64,000 nt of DNA from the NCBI GenBank assembly GCA_963786495.1, contig CAWAZL010000005.1, positions 1 through 64,000 of the forward strand. Direction: 5' to 3'. Shown in pieces: positions 32,858 to 41,436 of the stretch (position 1 is the first letter of the stretch; each line of letters opens with the position of its first letter). This DNA is from JALZKA01 sp963786495 (GTDB lineage Bacteria; Actinomycetota; Thermoleophilia; Solirubrobacterales; 70-9). The notes below the pieces were generated by a model that ran no database searches, was not told the DNA's origin, and saw nothing but the letters and a program-made list of their open reading frames with translations. A program made the translations under genes and the position numbers.

Positions 32858-33335
32858 CGTCGTCCGTCTCGGGCCCGGCCAAGGCGATCAGCGCCAGGGT
32901 CACGGCGCCCATCGTGATGGCGATGTCGGCGAAGTTGAAGGAGGGCCAGGCGGGGAAGTCGATGAAGTCGATGACGCCGTCCCGGGAGAGGCGATCGATC
33001 AGGTTTCCGACCGCGCCTCCGGCGAGGAGCCCGACGGCCAGCCACGCATACGGCCGATCGCGGTTGAACGCGAACCATCCGAGTACGAGCACCAGCGCGG
33101 CAATGGTCACCGCCAGCACCACCCCCTGGCTCGAATCGCCGAGAAATCCGAAGGCGACGCCGTCATTCTGGACGTGGACCAGGTCCAGAAAGGGGAGGAT
33201 GTAGTTCCTCTCCCCCACGTCGAGCGATTCGATCACGAGTGCTTTCGTGAGCTGATCGAGGCCGACGACCATGGCCGCCGCCGCCAGCATCCACGCCCAC
33301 GGGTGGGCGGCTGAGCGCTCCACTGGCGCGCTCAC
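32829..33335 (-). CDS. lspA: Lipoprotein signal peptidase II
   Basis: A 168-residue membrane aspartyl peptidase that removes signal peptides from prolipoproteins. It would process the lipoproteins encoded at 60-61 kb. Four transmembrane helices are visible. The catalytic Asp residues are in GGAVGNLIDRLSRDGVIDFI, then DFPAWPSFNFADIAI. The GTG at 33335 overlaps the yggT stop. The order yggT-lspA-rluD is conserved. Confidence 0.94.
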   Translation of the reverse strand: MSAPVERSAAHPWAWMLAAAAMVVGLDQLTKALVIESLDVGERNYILPFLDLVHVQNDGVAFGFLGDSSQGVVLAVTIAALVLVLGWFAFNRDRPYAWLAVGLLAGGAVGNLIDRLSRDGVIDFIDFPAWPSFNFADIAITMGAVTLALIALAGPETDDDGVPERASG

Positions 33336-33643
33336 CCTTCGATCGCGCCGACGACCAGGCCCTGGACGATGATGAGCAGGATGATCCCGATCATCGGGCT
33401 TAGGTCGATACCCATCCCGCCGCCGCCAATCGGCGGGATCAAGCGCCGGAAGACGTTCAGGTAGGGGTCCACGCTCTCCTCAACGAATCCGATCGTCGCT
33501 CGCAGCGGCATGTTGTAGGGGATCGGCCGGAACATCTGGATCCAGCTGAGGACGATCCGCGTGATGATCAGGATCAGGAAGACGGTGAAGAGCGCGTCCA
33601 CGTAGTTCGCGATGTCGACCCGGTCGATAGCGAGGTAGGTCAT
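33332..33643 (-). CDS. yggT: YggT-family membrane protein
   Basis: A 103-residue protein with two hydrophobic segments (VDALFTVFLILIITRIVLSW and DLSPMIGIILLIIVQGLVVG). The motif FRPIPYNMPLRATIGFVEES, then VDPYLNVFRRLIPPIG, is diagnostic of YggT/YlmG. These proteins affect nucleoid or division processes together with SepF. It starts at an ATG overlapping the proC stop (ATGA) and its stop overlaps the lspA GTG, so three proteins are translated in a chain. Confidence 0.92.
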   Translation of the reverse strand: MTYLAIDRVDIANYVDALFTVFLILIITRIVLSWIQMFRPIPYNMPLRATIGFVEESVDPYLNVFRRLIPPIGGGGMGIDLSPMIGIILLIIVQGLVVGAIEG

Positions 33644-34392
33644 CGGAACCTCGCGAGCGACGCCTCGACGGCGCTTTCGATCGCTTCCCGGAAACCGCCA
33701 GCCTCCAGCGCGTTCAGGCCGGCCTCGGTGGTCCCTCCGGGAGACGCGACCGCCTTGCGGATCGCCTCGGGGTCGCGCTCGCGGAGGAGCTCGGCCGTCC
33801 CCTCGAGCGTCCCGGCTACGAGCTCGAGCGACAGCGCCGGCTCCAGACCGTCCTGGGCGCCTGCGTCGGCAAGCGCCTCGGCGAACAGCGCCACGTACGC
33901 GGGCGCGCACGACATCACGGCCATCGCCGCGTCGATCGTCTCCTCGGGCGCCTCGATGGTGGTCCCGAGCGGCGACAAGAGGTCAAGGAGCGCCTCAGCG
34001 CCCTCTTGCGGAGCTGCGTGCACCATGACCCCGCGACCGACCTCCGTCGGCTGGTTGGGGATCACTCGCAGCACCGGGACGCCGGGAAACGCCTCGTTGA
34101 TCCGCGCGAGCGACGTCACGGCCATCACCGACAGGATCAGAGGGGCCTTGCCCTCCAGCTCCGTCGCGACGTCGTCCAGGGCTCCCGGCTTCACGGCCAG
34201 GAGGAGTGCGTCGGAGTCGGCAGCCAGCGACGCGAGGTCGCCCCGCGTCTCACCGCCAACCTCGTCGGCCAGGCGCTGTGCTCTCTCGGCGTCCAGGTCG
34301 GAGAAGAGCATCTGCGGAGCCGAGTCCGATCGCGCCCAGCCGCGCGCCATGGCAGCCGCCATGTTTCCTGCGCCGACGAACCCGAGCTTCAC
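33640..34392 (-). CDS. proC: Pyrroline-5-carboxylate reductase
   Basis: A 250-residue NAD(P)H-dependent reductase for the last step of proline synthesis. The Rossmann motif KLGFVGAGNMAAAMARGWAR opens the protein. VLRVIPNQPTEVGRGVMVHA is the conserved central block and VASPGGTTEAGLNALEAGGF the C-terminal signature. It lies between sepF and yggT, where many bacteria place proC in the division cluster. Confidence 0.93.
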   Translation of the reverse strand: MKLGFVGAGNMAAAMARGWARSDSAPQMLFSDLDAERAQRLADEVGGETRGDLASLAADSDALLLAVKPGALDDVATELEGKAPLILSVMAVTSLARINEAFPGVPVLRVIPNQPTEVGRGVMVHAAPQEGAEALLDLLSPLGTTIEAPEETIDAAMAVMSCAPAYVALFAEALADAGAQDGLEPALSLELVAGTLEGTAELLRERDPEAIRKAVASPGGTTEAGLNALEAGGFREAIESAVEASLARFR

Positions 34393-34428
34393 AGCCCGGA
34401 TTCTAGGACGGCACGTCCAGGTGCCTGT

Positions 34429-34453
34429 CCGGCCCCCCGGAGGGGGAGGCCGG
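34429..34453. repeat. Family C element, 25 bases (CCGG...CCGG)
   Basis: A near-palindrome of 25 bases with CCGGCC at one end and GGCCGG at the other, and a CCCCGGAGGGGG-like core. It lies in the 63-base gap between sepF (stop at 34456) and proC. A second copy, identical in reverse complement, is at 62623-62647 inside the end of imuB. Confidence 0.85.
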
Positions 34454-34455
34454 TC

Positions 34456-35007
34456 TTAACTCTGGTTGAAAAAGGTCTTCTCGACGAGCTGGGCCGTCTG
34501 CTCTGCCGAGACCTCGACGTTGCGAGGCGTGAGCATGAAGGTCTTCTCCGCGACCTTCTGCATGCCGCCGTCGAGCGCGTAGGTGAGTCCGGACGCGAAG
34601 TCGATCAGGCGCTTTGCCAGCTCGGAGTCCGTGGTCTGAAGGTTCAGGATCACCGGGGTGTCGTGCTTGAAGCGGTCCGCCACTTCTTGGGCGTCGTTGA
34701 AGCTGGTGGGGTTGACGAGGTGGACGCGGACGTCAGCGCCGCCTCCCCTGCCGCCGTTCTCTACCGGCCGAAGGTTGCGGCCGCGTGAGGGAGGCCCGTC
34801 GTCGGCGAAGATGTCGTCGATCTCGTCCTGTCCGCGCCGGCGGTCGCCGAGGCGGGAGACGGTTGCGCGAGGCGCGGGAGCCGAGTCGTAGCCGACCGAC
34901 TGGTGCGTGCCGGTCTCAGGCTCGTAGAGGTCGGGCTCGTGGTAGTCGTGGTCCTCAGCAAGGCCGAAGTAGACGAGCGCGCGGTGCCATGTATCTCTAA
35001 GTGCCAT
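34456..35007 (-). CDS. sepF: Cell division protein SepF
   Basis: A 183-residue SepF, the FtsZ membrane anchor of Gram-positive bacteria. The N-terminal region (ALRDTWHRALVYFGLAEDHD) forms the membrane-binding helix. A variable acidic/Arg linker follows (residues 20-90). The SepF core contains VHLVNPTSFNDAQEVADRFK and TPVILNLQTTDSELAKRLID, then FASGLTYALDG. It stands with yggS, pgeF, proC and yggT in the typical division cluster, although ftsZ is not in the window. Confidence 0.94.
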   Translation of the reverse strand: MALRDTWHRALVYFGLAEDHDYHEPDLYEPETGTHQSVGYDSAPAPRATVSRLGDRRRGQDEIDDIFADDGPPSRGRNLRPVENGGRGGGADVRVHLVNPTSFNDAQEVADRFKHDTPVILNLQTTDSELAKRLIDFASGLTYALDGGMQKVAEKTFMLTPRNVEVSAEQTAQLVEKTFFNQS

Positions 35008-35082
35008 TGGTTGCCCCTGTTCGTGCCTTGCGGCGCGTTTCCTTTACCCGATTATGCCCCGTTTGCGCTCGCACAAAGCCAT

Positions 35083-35718
35083 TCAGGGCCGAAGAAGCAC
35101 CGATCCAAGGCGGATGATGGTCGCGCCTTCGTCGACTGCGACCCTCCAGTCCTGGCTCGTGCCCATGGATAGCTCGCTCAACCCATGCTCGGCCGCGAGC
35201 TCCGCCAAGCGTGAGAAGTGAGACCGCGACGCCTCGGGGTCCTCGGCGAACGGAGGCATGGTGGCGAGGCCCGCGACCTCAACCTCGCACTTCGCGACGA
35301 ACTCGCCGAGATTGGCGGGCGCGATCCCCTCCTTTGCGTCTTCACCCGCGACGTTCACCTGAACGAGGATTCGCGTCCCGTCCTGCGCGCGCGAGTTGAT
35401 CTGCTCGAGGGCCGACTCCGAGGCGACCGAGTGGATGAGCGTGACCAGGGGCAGGATGCCCTTGACCTTGCGGCTCTGCAGCCCGCCGATGAAGTGCCAA
35501 TCGAAGAGGTCCGCGAAGCGCTCGTGCTTTCGCTCCAGGTCGTCCAGCCGGTTTTCGCCGACGAGGTCCACGCCTGCTTCGGCGAGCGCGGGCAGCTCGT
35601 CGTCCGGCACGTACTTGGTCGCGACGAGGACGCGAACAGCCGACCCAGCTTCCTCGCGAACCTCGGCGAGCCGCTCGCGGACGCGCTCGGGATCGATGTT
35701 GGTGATCAGCTCGGCCAT
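35083..35718 (-). CDS. yggS: PLP homeostasis protein (YggS family)
   Basis: A 211-residue PLP-binding protein with the alanine-racemase-like barrel. The PLP Lys is in AVRVLVATKYVPDDELPALA. GVDLVGENRLDDLERKH, WHFIGGLQSRKVKGILPLVT and LSMGTSQDWRVAVDEGATII are typical. It controls free pyridoxal phosphate rather than catalysing a known reaction. The ATG at 35718 overlaps the pgeF 3' end by 13 bases; an ATG two codons upstream is also possible. Confidence 0.92.
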   Translation of the reverse strand: MAELITNIDPERVRERLAEVREEAGSAVRVLVATKYVPDDELPALAEAGVDLVGENRLDDLERKHERFADLFDWHFIGGLQSRKVKGILPLVTLIHSVASESALEQINSRAQDGTRILVQVNVAGEDAKEGIAPANLGEFVAKCEVEVAGLATMPPFAEDPEASRSHFSRLAELAAEHGLSELSMGTSQDWRVAVDEGATIIRLGSVLLRP

Positions 35719-36452
35719 TTGCACACCAAGCCTGCCTGGCGGCCGGTGACGCCGCCATCGCGGCGATGCGAGAAGAACAGCTCGCGCTCACAGCTGGTGC
35801 AGAGCTCTGAGCGCTCGATCTCCTCCACGCCGGCGATCCGAAGGAGGCGCTCGCACACCAGCCCGAGGTCGAGCATGCGGCCGACGGCGATGTCTGGGCC
35901 CAGATTGGAGAACTCGCCAATGACCTCCTCCCCCACCTCGAAGCAGCACCGGCCGATCCCGGGACCGATGGCGGCAGCCGTAGCGCCGACCTCCTTCACT
36001 CCCTTCTCGGCGATCCCCGCGGCAAGGCCGCGCCAGCCGCCGTGGACCATCGCGACGCCGCCGGGGCCCGAGAGCGCGACCGGCAGGCAATCGGCGACGA
36101 AGACGAGGGGCGCGAGGCCTTCGTTCGAGGTCGCCCAGCCATCGGCTAGCTGAGGGTCCCCACCCGCGCCCAAGAGCCAGGCCGAGCGCTCGCTCGGCTC
36201 GTCCTGGCGCATGACGTCGGCGCCGTGCACCTGCTTTCCGGAGATGATGCCGGCCGGATCGACCTCGAGCGCCTCGCACATCTCGGCGCGATTCGCGTGG
36301 ACCGTCGCGGAGTCGTCGTCGGTCAAAAGCCCCAGGTTGAGCGAGTCGAAGGGTCCCGAGCTCATCCCGCCGACGCGCGTTGAGAAGGCTGCCCGCGCGC
36401 CCGGCAAATCCGCTTCGAGCCATTGGAGGCCTCCGGCCTCTCGCCATTCCAT
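35706..36452 (-). CDS. pgeF: Multicopper-oxidase-like laccase-domain protein (PgeF/YfiH)
   Basis: A 248-residue DUF152 protein. Members hydrolyse wrongly made peptidoglycan stems (PgeF) or act as purine nucleoside phosphorylases (YlmD/LACC1-like). The metal and active-site ligands are seen in GKQVHGADVMRQDEP, VFVADCLPVALSGPGGVAMV, HGGWRGLAAGIAEKG and SHRRDGGVTGRQAGLV. It begins the cluster pgeF-yggS-sepF. Its start lies 9 bases downstream of the pcnB-like stop on the same strand. Confidence 0.9.
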   Translation of the reverse strand: MEWREAGGLQWLEADLPGARAAFSTRVGGMSSGPFDSLNLGLLTDDDSATVHANRAEMCEALEVDPAGIISGKQVHGADVMRQDEPSERSAWLLGAGGDPQLADGWATSNEGLAPLVFVADCLPVALSGPGGVAMVHGGWRGLAAGIAEKGVKEVGATAAAIGPGIGRCCFEVGEEVIGEFSNLGPDIAVGRMLDLGLVCERLLRIAGVEEIERSELCTSCERELFFSHRRDGGVTGRQAGLVCKWPS

Positions 36453-36461
36453 GGGCCGAGG

Positions 36462-37592
36462 CTACGTAGCCGCCGCGGCGGCAAGGGCGACCCGGAGCTC
36501 TTCGTCGCGCGTCGCGACCTCGCCGTCGAGCCGCGCGGCAAGCGCCGCCCCCAAGCCGCGGCCGACCGCCGGCCCTTGTGCCACGCCGGCTTCCACGAGG
36601 TCATCGCCGTCGATCTTTAGCGAGACGCCCCGCCACTGGCTCGCCCACTCGTCCACCCATTCGGCGCCGGCGATCCGCGCCATCAAAAGCTCGACAGTGC
36701 GAAACCCAGCCACGAGGCGCATGCCCTCTGACGGCCGGCTGGGGACCATGCGGGTCAGGGTCGCGACCGCCCGGCGCGCGCCTTCGCTTGGCCGGGCCGC
36801 CTCTGACATCGCATCGGTTCCGTTGACCAGCTCGGCCCAGGCCGGATCGGCCAGCCGCTCACGCGTGGCCCTGGCGCGATCGGGCGCACCTTCGTCGATT
36901 CCGGCTAGTCCCCACCTGGCCAAAAGCTCCAAGGCTTCCGGCGTGCGCTCCTCGGCCAGGAGGCGGCTCATCTCGGCGTTGACCCTGTCCTCGGAGACGG
37001 TCGACAGGTTGGCGGCCTGAAGAAGCTTCGCGGTCTCCGGCTCCAAATCGAGGCCCAGACGGGCGGCGTAGCGGGCGGCCCGGAGAGCGCGCGTTGGGTC
37101 GTCGTTGAACGAGCCAGGATGCAAGACGCGCAGGACTCCCGCCTCCAGGTCGGCCCTGCCCCCGTGGGGATCGATCAGCTCGGCCTCGTCCGATAGCGGC
37201 AGTGCCATCGCGTTCACGGTGAAGTCCCGGCGGGCGAGATCGTCGGCCAGCGAGGCGGGCTCGACGTCGGGCAGAGCGCCGGGATGCGCGTACGTCTCGC
37301 GCCTGGCCGCCGCGAAATCCACCCGGACACCGGCGACGTCGACCGAAGCCGTGCCGAAGCGCTCATGCGCCTTCGATTCCGCGCCCAGGAGCGCAGCGAC
37401 AGCTGCCGCGTCGCCCTCCAAAACCACGTCCAGGTCGGCGCGGCTGCCGCCCTTGAGAAGGTCGCGAACGGCGCCCCCCACGAGCCAAGCCTGCTGCTCG
37501 CCCAGCTTCGCGCGCAGCTCATCGACACCCTCCAGGGCGCCAAGGGCCTGTCCCAGGCTGTCGGGGTCCGTGGGTATCAATTCGGCGCTCAT
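36462..37592 (-). CDS. CCA-adding-type tRNA nucleotidyltransferase/poly(A) polymerase family
   Basis: A 376-residue class II nucleotidyltransferase. The catalytic motif is AWLVGGAVRDLLKGGSRADL followed by DVV (GG...R...DxD). RRDFTVNAMALPLSDEAELI and DPTRALRAARYAARLGL are the following conserved blocks. This is the CCA-adding enzyme and poly(A) polymerase family; without an HD domain the exact activity (CCA, CC or A addition) is not decided. The C-terminal half is degenerate and helical. It starts 30 bases from the divergent PQQ-propeller gene. An in-frame start at 37610 is possible. Confidence 0.85.
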   Translation of the reverse strand: MSAELIPTDPDSLGQALGALEGVDELRAKLGEQQAWLVGGAVRDLLKGGSRADLDVVLEGDAAAVAALLGAESKAHERFGTASVDVAGVRVDFAAARRETYAHPGALPDVEPASLADDLARRDFTVNAMALPLSDEAELIDPHGGRADLEAGVLRVLHPGSFNDDPTRALRAARYAARLGLDLEPETAKLLQAANLSTVSEDRVNAEMSRLLAEERTPEALELLARWGLAGIDEGAPDRARATRERLADPAWAELVNGTDAMSEAARPSEGARRAVATLTRMVPSRPSEGMRLVAGFRTVELLMARIAGAEWVDEWASQWRGVSLKIDGDDLVEAGVAQGPAVGRGLGAALAARLDGEVATRDEELRVALAAAAAT

Positions 37593-37622
37593 CTGCGTCC
37601 TTACTACCATCTCCACCCTTCC

Positions 37623-39005
37623 GTGGCCTCCCTGCGCAGGATCTGGAGCTCTTGGAGCACCCGTCGCCGTGCAATCACGGTTGGCGTAGCCGTGCTCGCG
37701 ATCGCCGGCGTGGCCGTTGCCGGCTATTTCGCGTTCATCAAGCGCCCCGGCGACGTCTCCAACCCCGACGTTGCCTTCGAGCCGAAGGAAGTCAAGATCC
37801 CGAAGCGCTCTGAGTTCAAGACTGCCAACTGGCCTATCTATGGCCTCAACCCTGAGCGGACGCGCTACTTCCCGGGCAAGCTCCTCGACCCCCCCTTCGA
37901 GTCGGCGAAGTGGTCGCTCCCGATCGGGCACCTGATCGAGCACGGGCCGGTGATCGGGGGCGACGACCTCTTCATCCTCGATCTCGAGGGGATCGTCTAT
38001 TCGGTTGACAAGAAGAGCGGCAAGACCAATTGGAAGAAGGACTTCGGCGAGCTCAGCGCTGCCGCCCCGGCCTACTACGACGGCATCGTCTACGCGCTCC
38101 ACCTCGACCCGGACCAGATCGTCGCGATCCGCGCCAAGGACGGCAAGGAGCTGTGGCGCAAGTCGATCGGCTCACCGGGCTCGGAGTCCTCCCCGATGAT
38201 CGTCGGGAAGAAGCTGATCTTCGGCTGCCAGTGCGGCTCGGTCTATGCGATGAACCCCAAGTCCGGCGAGCTCTTGTGGTCGACCGAGACTGCCGGCGAG
38301 GTGAAGGGCGCGGTCGCCTACCACGACGGAGTCATCTTCGGCTCGAACTACGGCGGCGAGTTCTTCGCGATCGACGCCTCGGACGGCGACTTCAAATGGC
38401 GGACACCAATCATCGGCGGCGCCTTCGGCCGCGGCGGCGGCGCCTACTCGACCCCCGCGGTGGGTTGGGGGCGCGTCTACGTCGGCGCCTTCGACGGGCG
38501 CGTCTACTCGCTCGACGAGGACACGGGCGAGGTCGCTTGGACCCACTCGACCGGCGCCGAGGTCTACCCCGGCCCAGTGCTCGCCGACGTCCCCGGCGCG
38601 CCGCCCGCCGTGTACATCGGCTCGGCCGACGGCAACGCGTACGCACTCAACGCCCAGACGGGCGGCGTGCTGTGGCAGCGCAGCCTCGGGGCCCAGATCA
38701 CGGGCTCGGGCGTCCTGATCGGCAACACCGTCTACTTCTCCAGGAACTCCGATACGGGCGGCACGGTCGGCTTCGAGGCGGCCACGGGCAAGCAGGTCTA
38801 CGAGAACGACCTCGGCCGCTACAACCCCGCGATCACCGACGGCGAGCGCGTCTACTTCGTCGGCTACGGCACCGTGCGGGCCTTCGAGTCCGAGGCGCTT
38901 GCGGACAAGAAGGCCAAGGAGAAGAAAGAGATCCGTCAGGCTCGAAAGAAGGCCTTAAAGCAGCAGAAGAAGGCGGAGGCGGCCGCCGAGGCCGCGGAGG
39001 GCTAG
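37623..39005 (+). CDS. Membrane-anchored PQQ-like beta-propeller protein
   Basis: A 460-residue protein with a single N-terminal anchor (AITVGVAVLAIAGVAVAGYF) and an outer beta-propeller. Repeats of the PQQ type are evident: YSVDKKSGKTNWKKDFGELS, IRAKDGKELWRKSIGSPG, AMNPKSGELLWSTETAGEVK, YSLDEDTGEVAWTHS and ALNAQTGGVLWQRSLGAQ. A Lys/Arg/Ala-rich tail of about 35 residues follows the last blade (KKEIRQARKKALKQQKKAEA). BamB-like propellers are scaffolds rather than enzymes; PQQ binding is not implied. It starts with GTG and overlaps the convergent hisF by 4 bases. The partner is unknown. Confidence 0.78.
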   Translation: MASLRRIWSSWSTRRRAITVGVAVLAIAGVAVAGYFAFIKRPGDVSNPDVAFEPKEVKIPKRSEFKTANWPIYGLNPERTRYFPGKLLDPPFESAKWSLPIGHLIEHGPVIGGDDLFILDLEGIVYSVDKKSGKTNWKKDFGELSAAAPAYYDGIVYALHLDPDQIVAIRAKDGKELWRKSIGSPGSESSPMIVGKKLIFGCQCGSVYAMNPKSGELLWSTETAGEVKGAVAYHDGVIFGSNYGGEFFAIDASDGDFKWRTPIIGGAFGRGGGAYSTPAVGWGRVYVGAFDGRVYSLDEDTGEVAWTHSTGAEVYPGPVLADVPGAPPAVYIGSADGNAYALNAQTGGVLWQRSLGAQITGSGVLIGNTVYFSRNSDTGGTVGFEAATGKQVYENDLGRYNPAITDGERVYFVGYGTVRAFESEALADKKAKEKKEIRQARKKALKQQKKAEAAAEAAEG

Positions 39006-39763
39006 ACCCGGACCGGGATGCCGGCCTCGGCCATGTGCCGCTTGGCCTCGGCCACCGTGTAGTGGCCGTAGTGGAAGATCGAGGCGCAAAGGACCGCGTC
39101 CGCGTGGCCCTCGAGGATGCCTTCGGCGAGGTGGCTCAGCTCACCCGCCCCGCCTGATGCGATGACGGGCACCGGCACGGCGTCCGCGACCGCCCGCGTC
39201 AATTCGAGCTCGTAACCGTCGTTGGTGCCGTCGCGGTCCATGCTGGTGAGGAGTACCTCCCCCGCCCCGCGCTCGGTCGCCTCGCGGGCCCAAGCGACGG
39301 CGTCGCGGCCCTCGACCTTGGTGCGCCCGCCCTGGACGTAGACGTCATATCCGTCGCCTTCGCGCTTGGCGTCGATCGCGATCACCACGCACTGCGCACC
39401 GAACACCGCGGCCAGCTCGCCGATCAGCTCCGGGCGCTCCAGCGCTGAAGAGTTGACCGAAACCTTGTCCGCGCCTGCATCGAGGACGGCCTGCGCGTCC
39501 TCGACCGAGCGGATGCCGCCGCCGATCGTGAACGGGATGAAGACGTTGTCGGCGGTCCGGCGGGCAAGCTCCGTGATCGTGTCCCGCTTCTCGTGCGAAG
39601 CGGTGATGTCCAGGAAGACCAGCTCGTCCGCACCCTCTGCGTCGTAGCGCTCGGCCAGCTCAACGGGGTCGCCGGCGTCGCGGATGTCGACGAAGTTCGT
39701 GCCCTTGACCACGCGCCCCTGATCGACGTCCAAGCACGGGATGACCCGCCGCAGAGCGCTCAT
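39002..39763 (-). CDS. hisF: Imidazole glycerol phosphate synthase cyclase subunit
   Basis: A 253-residue TIM barrel that, with HisH, makes imidazole-glycerol phosphate and AICAR in histidine synthesis. The catalytic Asp residues are in RVIPCLDVDQGRVVKGTNFV and LLTSMDRDGTNDGYELELTR. The phosphate loops are IPFTIGGGIRSVEDAQAVLD and VPVIASGGAGELSHLAEGIL. It is separated from hisA by three non-his genes on the same strand. The ATG at 39763 overlaps the stop of the small upstream gene (ATGA). Confidence 0.95.
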   Translation of the reverse strand: MSALRRVIPCLDVDQGRVVKGTNFVDIRDAGDPVELAERYDAEGADELVFLDITASHEKRDTITELARRTADNVFIPFTIGGGIRSVEDAQAVLDAGADKVSVNSSALERPELIGELAAVFGAQCVVIAIDAKREGDGYDVYVQGGRTKVEGRDAVAWAREATERGAGEVLLTSMDRDGTNDGYELELTRAVADAVPVPVIASGGAGELSHLAEGILEGHADAVLCASIFHYGHYTVAEAKRHMAEAGIPVRV

Positions 39764-40011
39764 ATGCGCGGGTTCGCGCCTTTGAAGCCCTTCTTGACAA
39801 GTTCCTTGAGGCGATCCGTCTCCCTGCTCGTCAGGTTCGCCCGCCGGCCCTTTGACTTCTTCAAGATGTTGCCGAGCTCGGTGCGCTCGGCGGCCGTCAG
39901 GTTGTCCCAGAACTGCTGACCCTTGCCGTAGAGCCACGTCGCGCTCTTGTAGAGCGCAGTCCACGACACCGCGCGGGCGCGCGATGAGACGAGTGCGGTG
40001 AGTCCGGGCAT
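39760..40011 (-). CDS. Small basic helical protein coupled to hisF
   Basis: An 83-residue basic protein (SSRARAVSWTALYKSATWLY, then WDNLTAAERTELGNILKKSK and RETDRLKELVKKGFKG). It has at least three amphipathic helices and no membrane segment. Its stop overlaps the hisF start, so it is translated with hisF. I do not recognise a named family. The basic helices could bind nucleic acid, but that is speculation. Operonic overlap and the high content of helix-forming residues support it as a true gene. Confidence 0.6.
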   Translation of the reverse strand: MPGLTALVSSRARAVSWTALYKSATWLYGKGQQFWDNLTAAERTELGNILKKSKGRRANLTSRETDRLKELVKKGFKGANPRI

Positions 40012-40064
40012 CGGTCGAATTTACCCGGGCCGCGCCGGGGATCAGGCGGCTACTCGGCAGCGGC

Positions 40065-40466
40065 TTACGCGCTCAGGGCGTCGAGCGCTTTCTCGGGGTC
40101 TCTGAAGGCTCGGAAGCGAAGCACCTTTCCATCGCGGAACTTGAGTACCCACCCCGCGGGGTCGCGGGACTCGGCCCCGCTCCCCTTCCCGCGGTAGTGG
40201 ATGTGCCCCACGAGCACCGCGACGCCCCCGACGGCGATCCCGTCATCTGGCTCGGCGCGCACGAACTCCCACGCCTCGGCGAGGTCATCGGCGTACTGAC
40301 GCATTCCGTCGTGTCCTCGGTAGACCCCCTCCTCTCCCAGCTCGGCGAAGAACGAGCGCCACTCGACTTCAGGGTCACACATAGCCAACAGCCGCTCGAA
40401 GTCACCATCGGAGAGTGCCTGCATTGCACTTCGCGCGAGAGCGAGCGTCTCGGGGGACAGGCTCAC
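40065..40466 (-). CDS. SnoaL-like NTF2-fold protein
   Basis: A 133-residue protein with the typical order ARSAMQALSDGDFERLLAMC, DPEVEWRSFFAELGEEGVYR and GHDGMRQYADDLAEAWEFVR, then VLKFRDGKVLRFRAFRDPEK. This is the SnoaL/NTF2-like ligand-binding fold used for isomerases, dehydratases and unknown functions. The GTG at 40466 overlaps the upstream secreted-protein stop. It sits between hisA and hisF, without any known link to histidine synthesis. Confidence 0.8.
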   Translation of the reverse strand: MSLSPETLALARSAMQALSDGDFERLLAMCDPEVEWRSFFAELGEEGVYRGHDGMRQYADDLAEAWEFVRAEPDDGIAVGGVAVLVGHIHYRGKGSGAESRDPAGWVLKFRDGKVLRFRAFRDPEKALDALSA

Positions 40467-41383
40467 GGACCGCAGATCAGCGTGACGGTCAGCTTCTTGA
40501 TGCCATCGGGCTCGGTGGAGACGAATACGCCGCCGAAGTCATCCGGCGCCGTGTCGACATCGCCGCCGTTTACCTCAGCCGAATCGGTGAGCTCAACCGC
40601 TACGAGGTGAGCGTCAGCCGCCGGGGCATCCGTTCTGGCGCCGACACTCAGCGCCCGGCCCTTGCTGCATTCGTCCGTCCCGAGGCCGATCCCGTCGCTC
40701 ACAATCTCGTACTCCTGCTCTTGGTATCGCGGCTGCTCCTCCACGCAGATCGCATAGGCGGTGAGCTGGCGAGGTTCGCTGGTGAGATTGAACGCGCGCA
40801 CCCGCCACCCATCGTCCGGGCGCGAGCCGGCATCCCCGTCGTCGTACGGGCTGGTCGAGTGAAGCCGAGCGTCCTCAGGCTCGCCTGAGGTCTGCCCGCC
40901 GCCCCCGGTGACGTAAGACCCGTTCGGGCACGGAACGCTCACGGTTTTGCCCTTCTCCGGGGGGAGGGGTTCGGGATCTGAAGCGATCTTGGGCCTCGCA
41001 TCCGTGCACGCAGCCTGGGCACTGATATTTCCAGGCCCCGACACGGCCACACCGCGCACGCGAACCGCGTCATCGGAACGGCCATTCGCGTCCCCACCAT
41101 CGGTTGGCTGGACGGCGTTCAAGATCGTCTCCGCTCCGGCTGCGCCACCCCGGAAAGAGCCACCCAGCCCGACCAGCTTCATTCCGGCAGGGCAGCCGGC
41201 GATAAGGGTCCTATCGGCCCCTTCGGGAACGCCGCCTGCGCTGATCTCGGAGGTCACGTACGTCACTGGGCCGCTCGTTTCCGTATCGACTACCGGCCCG
41301 GCGAGCGCCTGCCCAGCGATGCAGAGGGTCAAGACCCCGGAAGTGAAACCCAACCGCTTACGAAATGAGACAGATCCCCGCAC
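40463..41383 (-). CDS. Secreted protein with three internal repeats
   Basis: A 306-residue exported protein starting with GTG, with a signal peptide (RLGFTSGVLTLCIAGQALA). The mature part contains three similar units of about 70 residues (roughly 60-126, 145-215 and 235-306). Each runs C-P/S-x-G/K...V-x-G-x-G...A...L...P/T-x-D/E...GGD or DGD...DD...V-R/F...C. Examples are GCPAGMKLVGLGGSFRGG, PCPNGSYVTGGGGQTSG and DECSKGRALSVGARTD. Paired cysteines at unit ends suggest disulfides, and the GD-x5-DD loops may bind calcium. I do not know the family. It is between hisA and hisF on the same strand, coupled to the SnoaL-like gene. Confidence 0.68.
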   Translation of the reverse strand: MRGSVSFRKRLGFTSGVLTLCIAGQALAGPVVDTETSGPVTYVTSEISAGGVPEGADRTLIAGCPAGMKLVGLGGSFRGGAAGAETILNAVQPTDGGDANGRSDDAVRVRGVAVSGPGNISAQAACTDARPKIASDPEPLPPEKGKTVSVPCPNGSYVTGGGGQTSGEPEDARLHSTSPYDDGDAGSRPDDGWRVRAFNLTSEPRQLTAYAICVEEQPRYQEQEYEIVSDGIGLGTDECSKGRALSVGARTDAPAADAHLVAVELTDSAEVNGGDVDTAPDDFGGVFVSTEPDGIKKLTVTLICGP

Positions 41384-41436
41384 GAGTCCATCATATGTCT
41401 GCGATCCGATGCGCGGCGCAGCCGGATCAGGCGCGC

